Of a stretch of DNA of 53,543 nucleotides, positions 18,542-27,932 are shown piece by piece; within the stretch, counting starts at the first letter, position 1; every line of letters begins with the position of its first letter. The position numbers were made by a program, and so were the translations under genes. This DNA comes from Cytophagaceae bacterium. GTDB taxonomy: Bacteria > Bacteroidota > Bacteroidia > Cytophagales > Spirosomataceae. The notes under the pieces were generated by a model. It searched no databases. It worked only from the letters and a program-made list of their open reading frames with translations, and was not told where the DNA came from. Where the stretch lies: assembly GCA_947464595.1 (NCBI GenBank), contig CANHXO010000003.1:1-53543 (forward strand). The letters run 5' to 3'.

Positions 18542-18874
18542 ATGAAATCAGAAAAACTCATAAAAGACTCATTCATAGACTGGATTGAATTAGGGGATGG
18601 CATAAGAAGGAAAGTAATGGCGCAAAATGAATCCATGATGATTGTAAAAGTTGATTTCGAACAACATGCCATTGGGACTTTGCACCATCATCCACATACC
18701 CAAGCTTCTTATGTTTCAAAAGGCAAATTCGAAATTACCATAGGTTCAGAGAAATCGATTTTAGAGTCAGGAGATGTTTATTTTGTCCCTACAGGGGAGG
18801 TTCATGGAGCGGTATGCTTGGAAAAGGGTGAATTAATTGACGTATTTAGTCCTCGGCGTGATGATTTCCTTTAA
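18542..18874 (+). CDS. Small cupin-domain protein (KdgF-like)
   Basis: 110 aa; TLHHHPHTQASYVSKGKFEITIGSEKSILESGDVYFVPTGEVHGA. Confidence 0.85.
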   Translation: MKSEKLIKDSFIDWIELGDGIRRKVMAQNESMMIVKVDFEQHAIGTLHHHPHTQASYVSKGKFEITIGSEKSILESGDVYFVPTGEVHGAVCLEKGELIDVFSPRRDDFL

Positions 18875-18929
18875 AATTGAAACTTTTTTCAAACTGAAAG
18901 GTTTCTAATACAGAGTAATCCACCTAAGC

Positions 18930-19841
18930 ATGCCCGAACGCATTATAGAAATCCAATCGTTGACAAAAAAATTTGGACATTTTGAGGCCGTCAAAAATGT
19001 AAGTTTTCATGTCAACCAAGGAGATGTTTTTGGTTTTTTAGGTCCCAATGGAGCAGGAAAAAGTACCACCATCCGTTGCATGCTTTCGCTGATAAAACCA
19101 GATTCTGGAAGCATCAAGATATTTGGAAAATCTATTTTCACACATCGAAATGAAATTTTATCAAAGACTGGAAGCATTATTGAAAAACCAGATTTTTATA
19201 AATACCTGTCTGCTTATAAAAATTTAGAGATTTTCTCAAGGCTCTCGAGCCAATCAGTCAGCAAAGAAGAAATATACAAAATGCTCGATTTTGTGGGCTT
19301 AGGTGGTCGAGAAAGAGATAAATTCTCAAGTTTCTCCCATGGCATGAAGCAAAGATTGGGCATTGCTCAAACCCTATTGCACAATCCTGATCTCATTGTT
19401 TTAGATGAACCTACGACGGGTTTAGATCCACAAGGAATTATCGATATTCGTAATTTAATCTTGCGGCTAAAAAACGAGCAGGGGAAAACCGTGATACTTT
19501 CTTCCCATAATTTGGCAGAAATTGAAATCATTTGTAACCGGATGGTGATCATCAATAAAGGTGTTTCAGTCGTTGAGGGTCAGGTTAGTGAATTAATGAA
19601 CCAAGAAGATTTGGTGGTGAGATTGGAACTTTCTAATAAAACAGCAGCGAAAGCCCTAATTACTGATCAATATCCTGGAATTAAAATTACAGATATCAAT
19701 GAATCCTGCATTGAAATTCCCTTGGAAAAGTCAAAAATTAGTGCGTTAAATAAAGCCTTAGTCCATGCAGGAGTCGGCGTTTTTTCGATCGAATCGAAAC
19801 GTAAATTAGAAGATTATTTCATTAAAATGGTTAGCGCATGA
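18930..19841 (+). CDS. ABC transporter ATP-binding protein
   Basis: Walker A GPNGAGKST, signature FSHGMKQRL, Walker B LIVLDEPTTGLDPQG. Confidence 0.95.
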   Translation: MPERIIEIQSLTKKFGHFEAVKNVSFHVNQGDVFGFLGPNGAGKSTTIRCMLSLIKPDSGSIKIFGKSIFTHRNEILSKTGSIIEKPDFYKYLSAYKNLEIFSRLSSQSVSKEEIYKMLDFVGLGGRERDKFSSFSHGMKQRLGIAQTLLHNPDLIVLDEPTTGLDPQGIIDIRNLILRLKNEQGKTVILSSHNLAEIEIICNRMVIINKGVSVVEGQVSELMNQEDLVVRLELSNKTAAKALITDQYPGIKITDINESCIEIPLEKSKISALNKALVHAGVGVFSIESKRKLEDYFIKMVSA

Positions 19842-20683
19842 TTTTCATCAAAAGCATTTACAATGAGGTAATTAAAATCGCTTTAAAGCCAAGAAGTTAC
19901 TTGGGTCTAGCGGCCATCACAGTTTTAGTAGGTGTCATCTTATTTGCCTTGAAATCAGATGGAATGTCCATCATATCTTTTGTGACCTCCTCTTTTGAGC
20001 AGACCCTAAGTTTTGAGGGCAATGTGCTGAATGGAAATTTAGTCGCTTTCATCATTCTTCAAATGCTGATCGTCCAAATTCCCTTGTTGGTAGCTCTCGT
20101 CACCGGTGACCTTGTTTCGGGGGAAGCAGCGATGGGAACCATTCGCATGCTCTTGACCCAGCCCATTTCCAGGACTCAATTACTCCTTTCCAAATTTATT
20201 GCAGGAGGCATTTATACACTCATGGTCATTGTTTGGCTAGGCTTTATGTCAGTCATCATGGGAAAATTACTTTTCGGCGCAGGAGATCTCATGGTTTTGA
20301 ACAGTGATGGCCTAGTCATTATTCAGGAGGCGGATGTTAATTGGCGCTATTTAGGTGGATTTTTGGTCGCTTTTTTAGCTTTGTTTACCGTCAGCTCGCT
20401 GTCAATTTGTCTTTCCTGCTTCACTGATAATTCGATCGGACCCATCGTGACCACCATGGCCATCATCCTTTTGTTTACCATTATAGGCACCTTAGATGTA
20501 CATGTCTTTGATTCGATCAGGCCCTTTTTACTGACTACACACATGGCTTCTTGGCGTTCATTTTTTGAAGATCCCCTGCCCATCCAAGAGATCAAAAATT
20601 CTATTTTAATTTTATGTATTCACAATGTAGTATTGATCGGCATTTCGGTGTATGTGTTCAATAAAAAAGATATAACGGCATGA
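19838..20683 (+). CDS. ABC-2 type transporter permease
   Basis: 281 aa, six hydrophobic segments, SGEAAMGTIRMLLTQPISRTQLLLSKFIAG; ATGA overlap with the ATPase gene. Confidence 0.88.
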   Translation: MIFIKSIYNEVIKIALKPRSYLGLAAITVLVGVILFALKSDGMSIISFVTSSFEQTLSFEGNVLNGNLVAFIILQMLIVQIPLLVALVTGDLVSGEAAMGTIRMLLTQPISRTQLLLSKFIAGGIYTLMVIVWLGFMSVIMGKLLFGAGDLMVLNSDGLVIIQEADVNWRYLGGFLVAFLALFTVSSLSICLSCFTDNSIGPIVTTMAIILLFTIIGTLDVHVFDSIRPFLLTTHMASWRSFFEDPLPIQEIKNSILILCIHNVVLIGISVYVFNKKDITA

Positions 20684-21336
20684 TGCTTCGAATAATAATA
20701 TTGCTTTTAGTCACGCATGGGGTCTTGGGTCAAGATGCCAATAAAACAGTCAACTCAGTCATTAGCCAAATGAATCGCATCAAAAGCTATACAGTTGACG
20801 CGCGCATAAAATCCGATATTCCTTTGATTAAAATCCTACCTGTCAAAGCAAAAATTGAGTTTAAGCAGCCTGATGAAATTAAAATGAAAACGCAGGGGAT
20901 CGCAATTTTACCAAAAAAAGGATTTACGGACTTGGCCATGATGTTGAAAAACAAATCGAGTTATACGGCCATATTCACGGGCTATGAGGTGATCCAAAAA
21001 AGCAAGACTGAATCAATTACTTTGCTCCCCAGCAATGATGCGGGAGAAATCGTGCTAGCTAAAATATGGGTGGACACCGATGAAGCATTGATTTTGAAAT
21101 CTCAAATTACCACGAGAACCAATGGAACGGTGGTGGCCGATTACCAATATGGAAAACAGAGGGAATTTGGTCTTCCAGATGAATTAACTTTTTCAGTAGA
21201 TGTCAAAAAGTTTAAAATTCCGAAAGGAGTTGTAGTCGATATCAATCGATCAAAAACGGCAGAGGAGCCTAAAAATTCAGGAAAAACGGGAAAGATTAAT
21301 ATTCAGTTTTCCAATTACAGCATCAAGACCTTATAA
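20680..21336 (+). CDS. Periplasmic LolA-like/outer-membrane lipoprotein-sorting-type protein
   Basis: Signal peptide, VNSVISQMNRIKSYTVDARIKSDIPL, beta-rich sequence; ATGA overlap with the permease gene. Confidence 0.6.
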   Translation: MMLRIIILLLVTHGVLGQDANKTVNSVISQMNRIKSYTVDARIKSDIPLIKILPVKAKIEFKQPDEIKMKTQGIAILPKKGFTDLAMMLKNKSSYTAIFTGYEVIQKSKTESITLLPSNDAGEIVLAKIWVDTDEALILKSQITTRTNGTVVADYQYGKQREFGLPDELTFSVDVKKFKIPKGVVVDINRSKTAEEPKNSGKTGKINIQFSNYSIKTL

Positions 21337-21721
21337 AGCCAACGTATTTCTAAGCAATTCGATTTTAAAGACATGTTTTTTAATCTTTTGCGTGCACGCA
21401 TTATACACAATTTCACTTGTCGGCGTAAAACATCATTTCCTTATAAACCCAAAGCTGCTGCAAAGTGTATGGCCTTCCCAATCGGGAATTGCTCTCCTTA
21501 CATGCGCCATTATGAATATAAAGAAGCGCTTAATTTGATATTGGGCGCTAAAGCCGATTTAACCATGATGGAATTGGCTCCTAAAATAAAAGTCAAGCTT
21601 TAGGCAAATAGAGAAGATTGAAGAAAGTAGCGCCTTTGCAGGATAATAAGTTTTGGATACCCCATTTAAATAAATAATTGTATTCCCTTATATTTGAGGA
21701 ATATTCAAAAATAAAATTGAT

Positions 21722-22669
21722 ATGTCTCAAATGAACTTACCATGGGTCGAGTCCCCTTTTTTTTCAGATATCATTGCAACTAAAAACATCAGTGAGTCTG
21801 ATAAAAAGTTGGCCACCGAATATTATGAAAACGGATACATCGTTCTTTCTAATATATTTTCGGATGAATTAATGGATAACATTAAATCTGAAATGCTTGA
21901 AAAAGGATTTAATGCAAATTTTCCAATTGAAACATTTCGGAATGATGTAAGAATACAAGATTTATGGCAATATTCAGATCCAATCAAAGAGTTAGCCTGT
22001 CATCCGAAAATACTTGATACGCTAAAAATGCTGTATGAAAGAGAACCTGTGCCATTTCAAACATTGAATTTCAAAGTTGGAACCCAACAAAAAGCGCACT
22101 CAGACACCTTGCACTTTAGTTCATTGCCTGCGCGGTATATGTGTGGCGTATGGGTTGCTTTGGAGGATATCACGGAAGACAATGGACCTTTATTTTATTA
22201 TCCAGGATCACATCGGAATCCCGAATACAATTTCTCTGATTTTAAAAATACAACTGAGGATACCTCCTATGAAAACTATCCAGAGTATGAGACTTTTATG
22301 GAGGAGTTGATGGAAAAAAGTGCCTACAAAAAGAAAAAGTTCTTGGCTAAAAAAGGTGATGCCTTAATTTGGTCTTCCAACATTATCCATGGAGGTAGTC
22401 CCGTGGAAGATCCCAAGAGTACTCGCTTTTCCCAAGTAACCCATTATTATTTTGAGAATTGTCTTTATTACACGCCCATGCTTTCTAATATGGTGTCGAA
22501 TGAATTATTCATCAGAAGAAACTTAGTTGATATTAAAACAGGAAAAATAGTGGAGCAGAGTTTCAATGGAAATAAAACGCAACTTATAAGAACTAGAGGG
22601 AGTTTATATTCGATAAACAATCACATCAAACTGCCAAAAATTCTTAGATTTTTAGCTAGTAAACTTTAA
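21722..22669 (+). CDS. Phytanoyl-CoA dioxygenase (PhyH) family protein
   Basis: 315 aa; HSDTLHFSS (HxD) ... ALEDITEDNGPLFYYPGSHRNPEY ... GDALIWSSNIIHGGSPVEDPKSTRFSQVTHYY. Confidence 0.9.
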   Translation: MSQMNLPWVESPFFSDIIATKNISESDKKLATEYYENGYIVLSNIFSDELMDNIKSEMLEKGFNANFPIETFRNDVRIQDLWQYSDPIKELACHPKILDTLKMLYEREPVPFQTLNFKVGTQQKAHSDTLHFSSLPARYMCGVWVALEDITEDNGPLFYYPGSHRNPEYNFSDFKNTTEDTSYENYPEYETFMEELMEKSAYKKKKFLAKKGDALIWSSNIIHGGSPVEDPKSTRFSQVTHYYFENCLYYTPMLSNMVSNELFIRRNLVDIKTGKIVEQSFNGNKTQLIRTRGSLYSINNHIKLPKILRFLASKL

Positions 22670-23094
22670 TGAAAAAAATCACCCTTTTATTTTTGCTACT
22701 GGCGCAATTCACTTTTGCCCAAAGTCCTGAAAATCAAGCGGTTGAAAAAGTAATCACTCGCTTTTTTGATGCATTAAGTGTCGCCAATATTCCTCAAATG
22801 AAAGCGGAAGTTTCTGATGGATTTATTCTGTTGGAAAACGGTGAAATTTGGACCATAGACACCCTTGCCTCTAAAATCAGTAGACCCAAACCTGAAGGTT
22901 ACCTGAGGCTAAATTCATTCGAATTTCTAGAGACGAAAATAGATAAAAATCGGGCTTGGGTGTATTACAAAAACAAAGCAGAAATAACCTCAAAAACGAG
23001 AAATTTAACTATCAAATGGCTTGAATCAGCTATCTTACGTAAAGAAAAAGGCCGTTGGCGCATGGAATTAATGCACTCAACTCCCATGAAATAA
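22669..23094 (+). CDS. Secreted SnoaL/NTF2-like (DUF4440-type) protein
   Basis: Signal peptide MKKITLLFLLLAQFTFAQ; VEKVITRFFDALSVANIPQMKAEVSDGFILLENGEIW; C-terminal ESAILRKEKGRWRMELMHSTPMK. Confidence 0.75.
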   Translation: MKKITLLFLLLAQFTFAQSPENQAVEKVITRFFDALSVANIPQMKAEVSDGFILLENGEIWTIDTLASKISRPKPEGYLRLNSFEFLETKIDKNRAWVYYKNKAEITSKTRNLTIKWLESAILRKEKGRWRMELMHSTPMK

Positions 23095-23097
23095 TCT

Positions 23098-23463
23098 TGA
23101 AAAAAAAAAGATTCTTAATGGCCTGTTATTCAGCAGTTTTCCCCTGTTCGCCGAAAAACAAAAACCCAAAAATTTTCTCATTTTTTAGTCGATGACCTGG
23201 GTTGGCAAGATTTATCCCGCTCTTTTGTGGACAAGAAAACACCTTGGAATTCCTTATACAGAACACCTAGTTTAGAACAATTAGCGGCTCGTTTTGAATT
23301 GTTTAACACGCGCAAAAACCTTTCCGAGAAAAATAACTTATTTTATCCGCATCCAGAAAAAGGGCAAAATTTGGCCAAAAAATTAGGAGAGAAACTCAGG
23401 AATTCAAACTCAAAAATGCTGATTAACAAGGAAAAACAAAAGGAAATTAATTATACTTTTTAA
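23098..23463 (+). pseudogene. Sulfatase remnant: signal peptide and N-terminus with a frameshift, fused to the extreme C-terminus by a large internal deletion
   Basis: KILNGLLFSSFPLFAEKQKPKNFLIF-(frameshift in T run)-LVDDLGWQDLSRSFVDKKTPWNSLYRTPSLEQLAAR (sulfatase N-terminus) directly joined to FELFNTRKNLSEKNNLFYPHPEKGQNLAKKLGEKLRNSNSKM (sulfatase C-terminus). Confidence 0.85.
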
Positions 23464-23496
23464 TCCATCGAAATCAATAAACGGCAATATTTTACG

Positions 23497-23504
23497 TATT
23501 TTTG
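23497..23504 (+). promoter_or_regulatory. Candidate -7 element TATTTTTG upstream of the VOC/DUF4954 operon
   Basis: Match to TAnnTTTG about 95 nt upstream of the ATG at 23600. Confidence 0.4.
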
Positions 23505-23599
23505 CCTAAACAACCTGCCACCAACAAGCAAGAAAATCCGAACAAAGAAAGGTTTCATTTGAAAAGGTATATTCAAACAAGCCTATCGAATATTCAAAC

Positions 23600-23995
23600 A
23601 TGGGAAATTTAGGAATTACCTCCGTGCACCACATTGCCATTATTTGCAGTGAATACTCGATTTCAAAAAAGTTTTATACCGAGAAACTCGGGCTCACAGT
23701 GGTCCGAGAAGTATACCGAGAAGCCCGAGATTCCTACAAATTAGACTTGGCATTAGGCGATCAATACATCATTGAACTCTTTTCTTTTCCCAATCCACCT
23801 GCCAGAACCTCTCGGCCTGAAGCTTGTGGGTTAAGGCATTTGGCATTCCAAGTGAAAAATATAGAAGCGACGGTCCAACAATTATCCGCGGAAAACATCA
23901 GCTCAGAACCCATTCGCACCGATGAATTCACTGGAAAGAAATTTACTTTCATAGCAGATCCTGATGATTTGCCGATTGAATTTTATGAAATATGA
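23600..23995 (+). CDS. VOC/glyoxalase family protein
   Basis: 131 aa; SVHHIAIICSEYSISKKFYTEKLGL, GLRHLAFQVKNIEATVQQL, FIADPDDLPIEFYE. Confidence 0.92.
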   Translation: MGNLGITSVHHIAIICSEYSISKKFYTEKLGLTVVREVYREARDSYKLDLALGDQYIIELFSFPNPPARTSRPEACGLRHLAFQVKNIEATVQQLSAENISSEPIRTDEFTGKKFTFIADPDDLPIEFYEI

Positions 23996-26181
23996 ACAGA
24001 ATAGATAAAAAGCCCTTATCCCAATTAGGATATAATTTTGTCCCTCAAGAATATTTAAAAAAGGGTCAAACCGAATTTGACCATCGATTAAAAAATATTA
24101 ATTTATCTGATTTTCGAGCCTTATCCACGAGGGAAATTGAAATATTAGAGGCCAATCTAAATCAAGCCGAAAGTTGGCTTGACATCCACGTAAAAGAAGG
24201 ATTTAACCCCTATTTAGTCAAAAACTGTCGATTTTTTGGCATTAACCGAATCGGAATTTTAGAAAGTTGCTACCTAGAATTCAAAAACCTTCGCATGCCG
24301 GTAGGTCTTTACAATAGCACGATTATTTCTAGTGATTTTGGCGATAATGTAGCCATCGATCGGGTGAACTTACTTTCACATTATCAAATAGGAAATGAGG
24401 TCATGATCCTCCAAGTGAATGAGTTGGCCACCACATCCACGGCTAAATTTGGCAACGGAAATGTGAAGGATGGAGAAGATGAACGTATTCGGATATGGCT
24501 GGAACTAGGGAATGAAAATGGCGGTAGAAAAGTGGTGCCGTTCGTCGGCATGCGCCCAGCAGACGCCTATTTATGGATGCAAGATCGAGAAGATTCCGAT
24601 TTACAGCGCAGGTATTTAGAGATGACAAAAGCTGAATTTTCTAGCGAGCGTGGTTATTATGGTCAAATTGGTGACCGAACGGTCATCAAAAATACAGGCA
24701 TCATCAAAGATGTCAACATGGGTTCCGACACTTACATCAAAGGAGCCAATAAACTAAAGAACCTCACTATTTTATCTTTCCCACATGCCTCCACGCAAAT
24801 TGGGGAAGGCTGTGAAATTGTCAATGGAATCATTCACGAGGGTTGTCGAATTTTTTATGGAGTCAAAGCCGTGCGTTTTATATTAGAGGCGCATTCACAG
24901 TTGAAATATGGTGCCCGACTCATCAATTCATTTTTAGGAAGTAACTCCACCATTTCATGCTGCGAAGTTTTAAACTCCTTGATTTTTCCTGCCCATGAGC
25001 AGCATCATAACAATTCATTTTTATGTGCGTCTGTGATTAAAGGACAAAGCAATATGGCGGCTGGGGCTACCTTGGGGTCCAACCATAATTCACGGGGGGC
25101 CGATGGCGAATTGCAGGCAGGTCGGGGATTTTGGCCAGGTTTGGCTGTTGCCTTAAAACACAACTCTAAATTCGCATCCTTCAACTTAATTTCAAAGGGC
25201 AATTACCCGGCTGAAATTCACAATCCCATGCCCTTTTCTTTGTTGGGCAACGATGAAGCCACCGGGGGATTATTGATTATCGCCGGGTATTGGTTTCAAT
25301 ACAATATGTATGCCTTAGCTAGAAATGCATGGAAATTCGATAAAAGAGATGTGCGTACCGACAAAAATATGTTGCTTGAATATGATTTTTTAGCGCCAGA
25401 CACTGTCTCTGAAATTTTAGAAGGAATCAAGTTACTGGAATTTTGGGTAGGCAATACCTTGAAGCCTAATCTCTCCAAAGAAAAAGCCATGGATTTAGGA
25501 AAATCGTGGTTATTGAACCCTGAAAATGCCAACAATCCCTTAGCCATTTATGCAGAAAATATTGAAAATTCTAAGCGTAAAACGAGGGTTGCTAAATGCC
25601 ACCAGGCATACCAAATTTTCAATGATTTACTGATCTATCATGCGGCCAAAGAATGGTTGGCCACCATGGAAAGAAATCCAGAAAAAGCAGCCATTGATCT
25701 ATTAAATAGCACGTTATCAAATGCCACAGCGATACAAAAATGGGATAACATGGGAGGTCAAATTATTCCTGCCGGCATTGTCGCTGAAATAAAAAGTAAC
25801 ATACAATCAGGTTCGATCAGTCGTTGGTCTCAGGTGCATGAAATTTATGAAAAACAAGCAACCCTTTATTTGGATCAAAAGTTTGAAAATGCGTTGAATG
25901 GCATGATCCAAATTATCGACCAACCCATTAACCATCCAATATTTATCGAAAAATGGCTTCAAAAAGCGATCCGTATGTCGGAATTTTTAACCGATGGCAT
26001 TGAGAATTCTCGAGCAAAAGATTTCAAAGATCCCTTCCGTTTGGCCATGTTTGGAAATGAAAAAGAAATGGAAAAGGTCATAGGTTCCATCCATGAAAAT
26101 GAATTTATAGCTGAGGCTAAACTGAAATCAGAAAACTTCAAACAACAATTGCAAGGTTTGATCGCGGACATAAAAAAATAG
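23992..26181 (+). CDS. DUF4954 family protein with left-handed beta-helix-like repeats
   Basis: 729 aa; hexapeptide-like repeats (GDNVAIDRVNLLSHYQIGNEVMILQVNELA..., INSFLGSNSTISCCEVLNSLIFPAHEQHHNNSFLCASVIKGQSNMAAGATLGSNHNSRGADGE); ATGA overlap with the VOC gene. Confidence 0.8.
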   Translation: MNRIDKKPLSQLGYNFVPQEYLKKGQTEFDHRLKNINLSDFRALSTREIEILEANLNQAESWLDIHVKEGFNPYLVKNCRFFGINRIGILESCYLEFKNLRMPVGLYNSTIISSDFGDNVAIDRVNLLSHYQIGNEVMILQVNELATTSTAKFGNGNVKDGEDERIRIWLELGNENGGRKVVPFVGMRPADAYLWMQDREDSDLQRRYLEMTKAEFSSERGYYGQIGDRTVIKNTGIIKDVNMGSDTYIKGANKLKNLTILSFPHASTQIGEGCEIVNGIIHEGCRIFYGVKAVRFILEAHSQLKYGARLINSFLGSNSTISCCEVLNSLIFPAHEQHHNNSFLCASVIKGQSNMAAGATLGSNHNSRGADGELQAGRGFWPGLAVALKHNSKFASFNLISKGNYPAEIHNPMPFSLLGNDEATGGLLIIAGYWFQYNMYALARNAWKFDKRDVRTDKNMLLEYDFLAPDTVSEILEGIKLLEFWVGNTLKPNLSKEKAMDLGKSWLLNPENANNPLAIYAENIENSKRKTRVAKCHQAYQIFNDLLIYHAAKEWLATMERNPEKAAIDLLNSTLSNATAIQKWDNMGGQIIPAGIVAEIKSNIQSGSISRWSQVHEIYEKQATLYLDQKFENALNGMIQIIDQPINHPIFIEKWLQKAIRMSEFLTDGIENSRAKDFKDPFRLAMFGNEKEMEKVIGSIHENEFIAEAKLKSENFKQQLQGLIADIKK

Positions 26182-26210
26182 CGTTTGGCAAAGATTGTAT
26201 CAAACGCTAT
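26171..26210 (-). terminator. Strong intrinsic terminator for the M28 peptidase gene, overlapping the 3' end of the DUF4954 ORF
   Basis: ATAGCGTTTG/CAAACGCTAT perfect 10-bp stem followed by a T7 run on the minus strand. Confidence 0.85.
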
Positions 26211-26230
26211 CCAAGTAGACTAGAAAATAC

Positions 26231-27829
26231 TTAAGGTTTATTGGAATCTACTTTTAATCGCTCGTTTCGATTCGAAATATCCCAAGCCATATAAAAAACC
26301 AATCGACCTATTTTTTGAACTTGGTCAAAATCAATTTTTTCGACATCATCGCCCGGCTGATGGTAATCTTCATGAACCCCATTAAAGAAAAATGCTACAG
26401 GGATTTTTTTCTTGGCAAAATTATAATGGTCTGAACGGTAATAAAAACGATTTGGATCATTCGGATCATTGAATGTAAAATCTAAATCCAATCCCATGTG
26501 TTTTTTATTTTGCTCCAAAAGCACATCATGCAGTTGGGATGACAATTTATCTGACCCAATCACATAAATATAATCTGGCTTTCCTTCATGTCCTTCATCG
26601 CGGCGTCCTGTCATGTCGATATTCAAATCACAAACCGTATTCTCCAAAGGAAACAAGGGGTGATTGGAATAATACTCAGAGCCCAATAATCCCTTTTCCT
26701 CTCCAGTCACCGTCATAAATAAAATACTTCTCCGAGGTTTGTTGCCCGCTGCAGCTGCCCGACCAAAGGCCTCTGCCACCTGCATAACAGTCACAGTACC
26801 CGATCCATCATCGTTCGCTCCATTGTTTATTTTCCCATCGGCAGAAACCCCGATATGATCGTAATGCGCTGTAATAACAACTACCTCATCCTTTTTATCT
26901 GTCCCCTCTAAAAAGCCAACCACATTGTAGGTATCCACGGGTTTTTCAGTTCTTTCAATCGTTAGGTTGATGGGCGCAGTCTTAAACTTAGCCGAAATTG
27001 ATTTTTTCTGTTTGGCTAAATCCGATTTAAAGGCTACTAAATCAGCTTCAGTGGTACCCAAAATTTCAGCTGCCACGGCAGCCGATATCATTAAAACGGG
27101 CGCCTCGTTAGCAACAGCTGCTTGGTCAGTGAAGACCATTCGCTCGTTTCCAAAACGCTTCAACATCACTTGGCGTTGACGCAATTCATTAGTAAAGTCT
27201 TTTTCTGATTTACTAGAAATTAAAATCAACCCCTTAGCACCTAAGGCTTGAGATCTTTTTAACTTTTCTTTCCAACCATCTCCTTTGCCAAAAATAGAAG
27301 GATCCTTAGAGCCAGACAGCACATAATTTCCAGTTTCATCTTTCGCCTCCCCTTCAAAAGCAATGACCAAAGCGCCTTTTGCTTTTAATTGGCTAAAATC
27401 TGTGAATCCCCCTTGTTCTACACCAAAACCGGCAAAAACGATAGGAAGCTTTGTATTAGCAGCCACGGGTGCTAAAGCAGTAGCCATAAATTGATTCATG
27501 TATTCATAATTTTTCCCACGGGAAGAAAATGAAACATTTGACCAAGAACGATTCGCCAAACCGACTTTTTGAAAATAACTTCCTTGAACAGGAGCTAATC
27601 CGACACGTTTAAAATGATCCGCAATGTAGTTGGCCGCGACTTTTTGTTCAGCCGATCCTGTATTTCTACCTTTTAAGCTATCAGAGGCTAAAAATGTTAA
27701 ATGTTTTTTTAAATCCTCGGCCTTAATGCTATACGCATGGGGCACTGGATTTCCTTGGGCCAACACCTGGGTTGGAATTAATTTAGCCACTAAAAATAGG
27801 GCTAAAACATAGATTGTTGATTTTTTCAT
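26231..27829 (-). CDS. Secreted M28-family peptidase with PA-like insert
   Basis: Start at MKKSTIYVLALFLVAKL (27829); VVITAHYDHIGV, NNGANDDGSGT, VTGEEKGLLGSEYY, FYYRSDHYNFAKKKIPVAFFFNGVHEDYHQPGD. Confidence 0.93.
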   Translation of the reverse strand: MKKSTIYVLALFLVAKLIPTQVLAQGNPVPHAYSIKAEDLKKHLTFLASDSLKGRNTGSAEQKVAANYIADHFKRVGLAPVQGSYFQKVGLANRSWSNVSFSSRGKNYEYMNQFMATALAPVAANTKLPIVFAGFGVEQGGFTDFSQLKAKGALVIAFEGEAKDETGNYVLSGSKDPSIFGKGDGWKEKLKRSQALGAKGLILISSKSEKDFTNELRQRQVMLKRFGNERMVFTDQAAVANEAPVLMISAAVAAEILGTTEADLVAFKSDLAKQKKSISAKFKTAPINLTIERTEKPVDTYNVVGFLEGTDKKDEVVVITAHYDHIGVSADGKINNGANDDGSGTVTVMQVAEAFGRAAAAGNKPRRSILFMTVTGEEKGLLGSEYYSNHPLFPLENTVCDLNIDMTGRRDEGHEGKPDYIYVIGSDKLSSQLHDVLLEQNKKHMGLDLDFTFNDPNDPNRFYYRSDHYNFAKKKIPVAFFFNGVHEDYHQPGDDVEKIDFDQVQKIGRLVFYMAWDISNRNERLKVDSNKP

Positions 27830-27891
27830 TTTACAAAACAATTTTGAGAAGGCGAAGTTAACAATTGAAAAATAAATCGCTAAAAAAAGAT

Positions 27892-27899
27892 TATTTTTG
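27892..27899 (+). promoter_or_regulatory. Candidate -7 element TATTTTTG for gcvP
   Basis: TAnnTTTG match 33 nt upstream of the ATG at 27933, with TTG at 27865-27867. Confidence 0.5.
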
Positions 27900-27932
27900 T
27901 CAAGTTTTTCAACAAAATTCCTGCAATCAACT

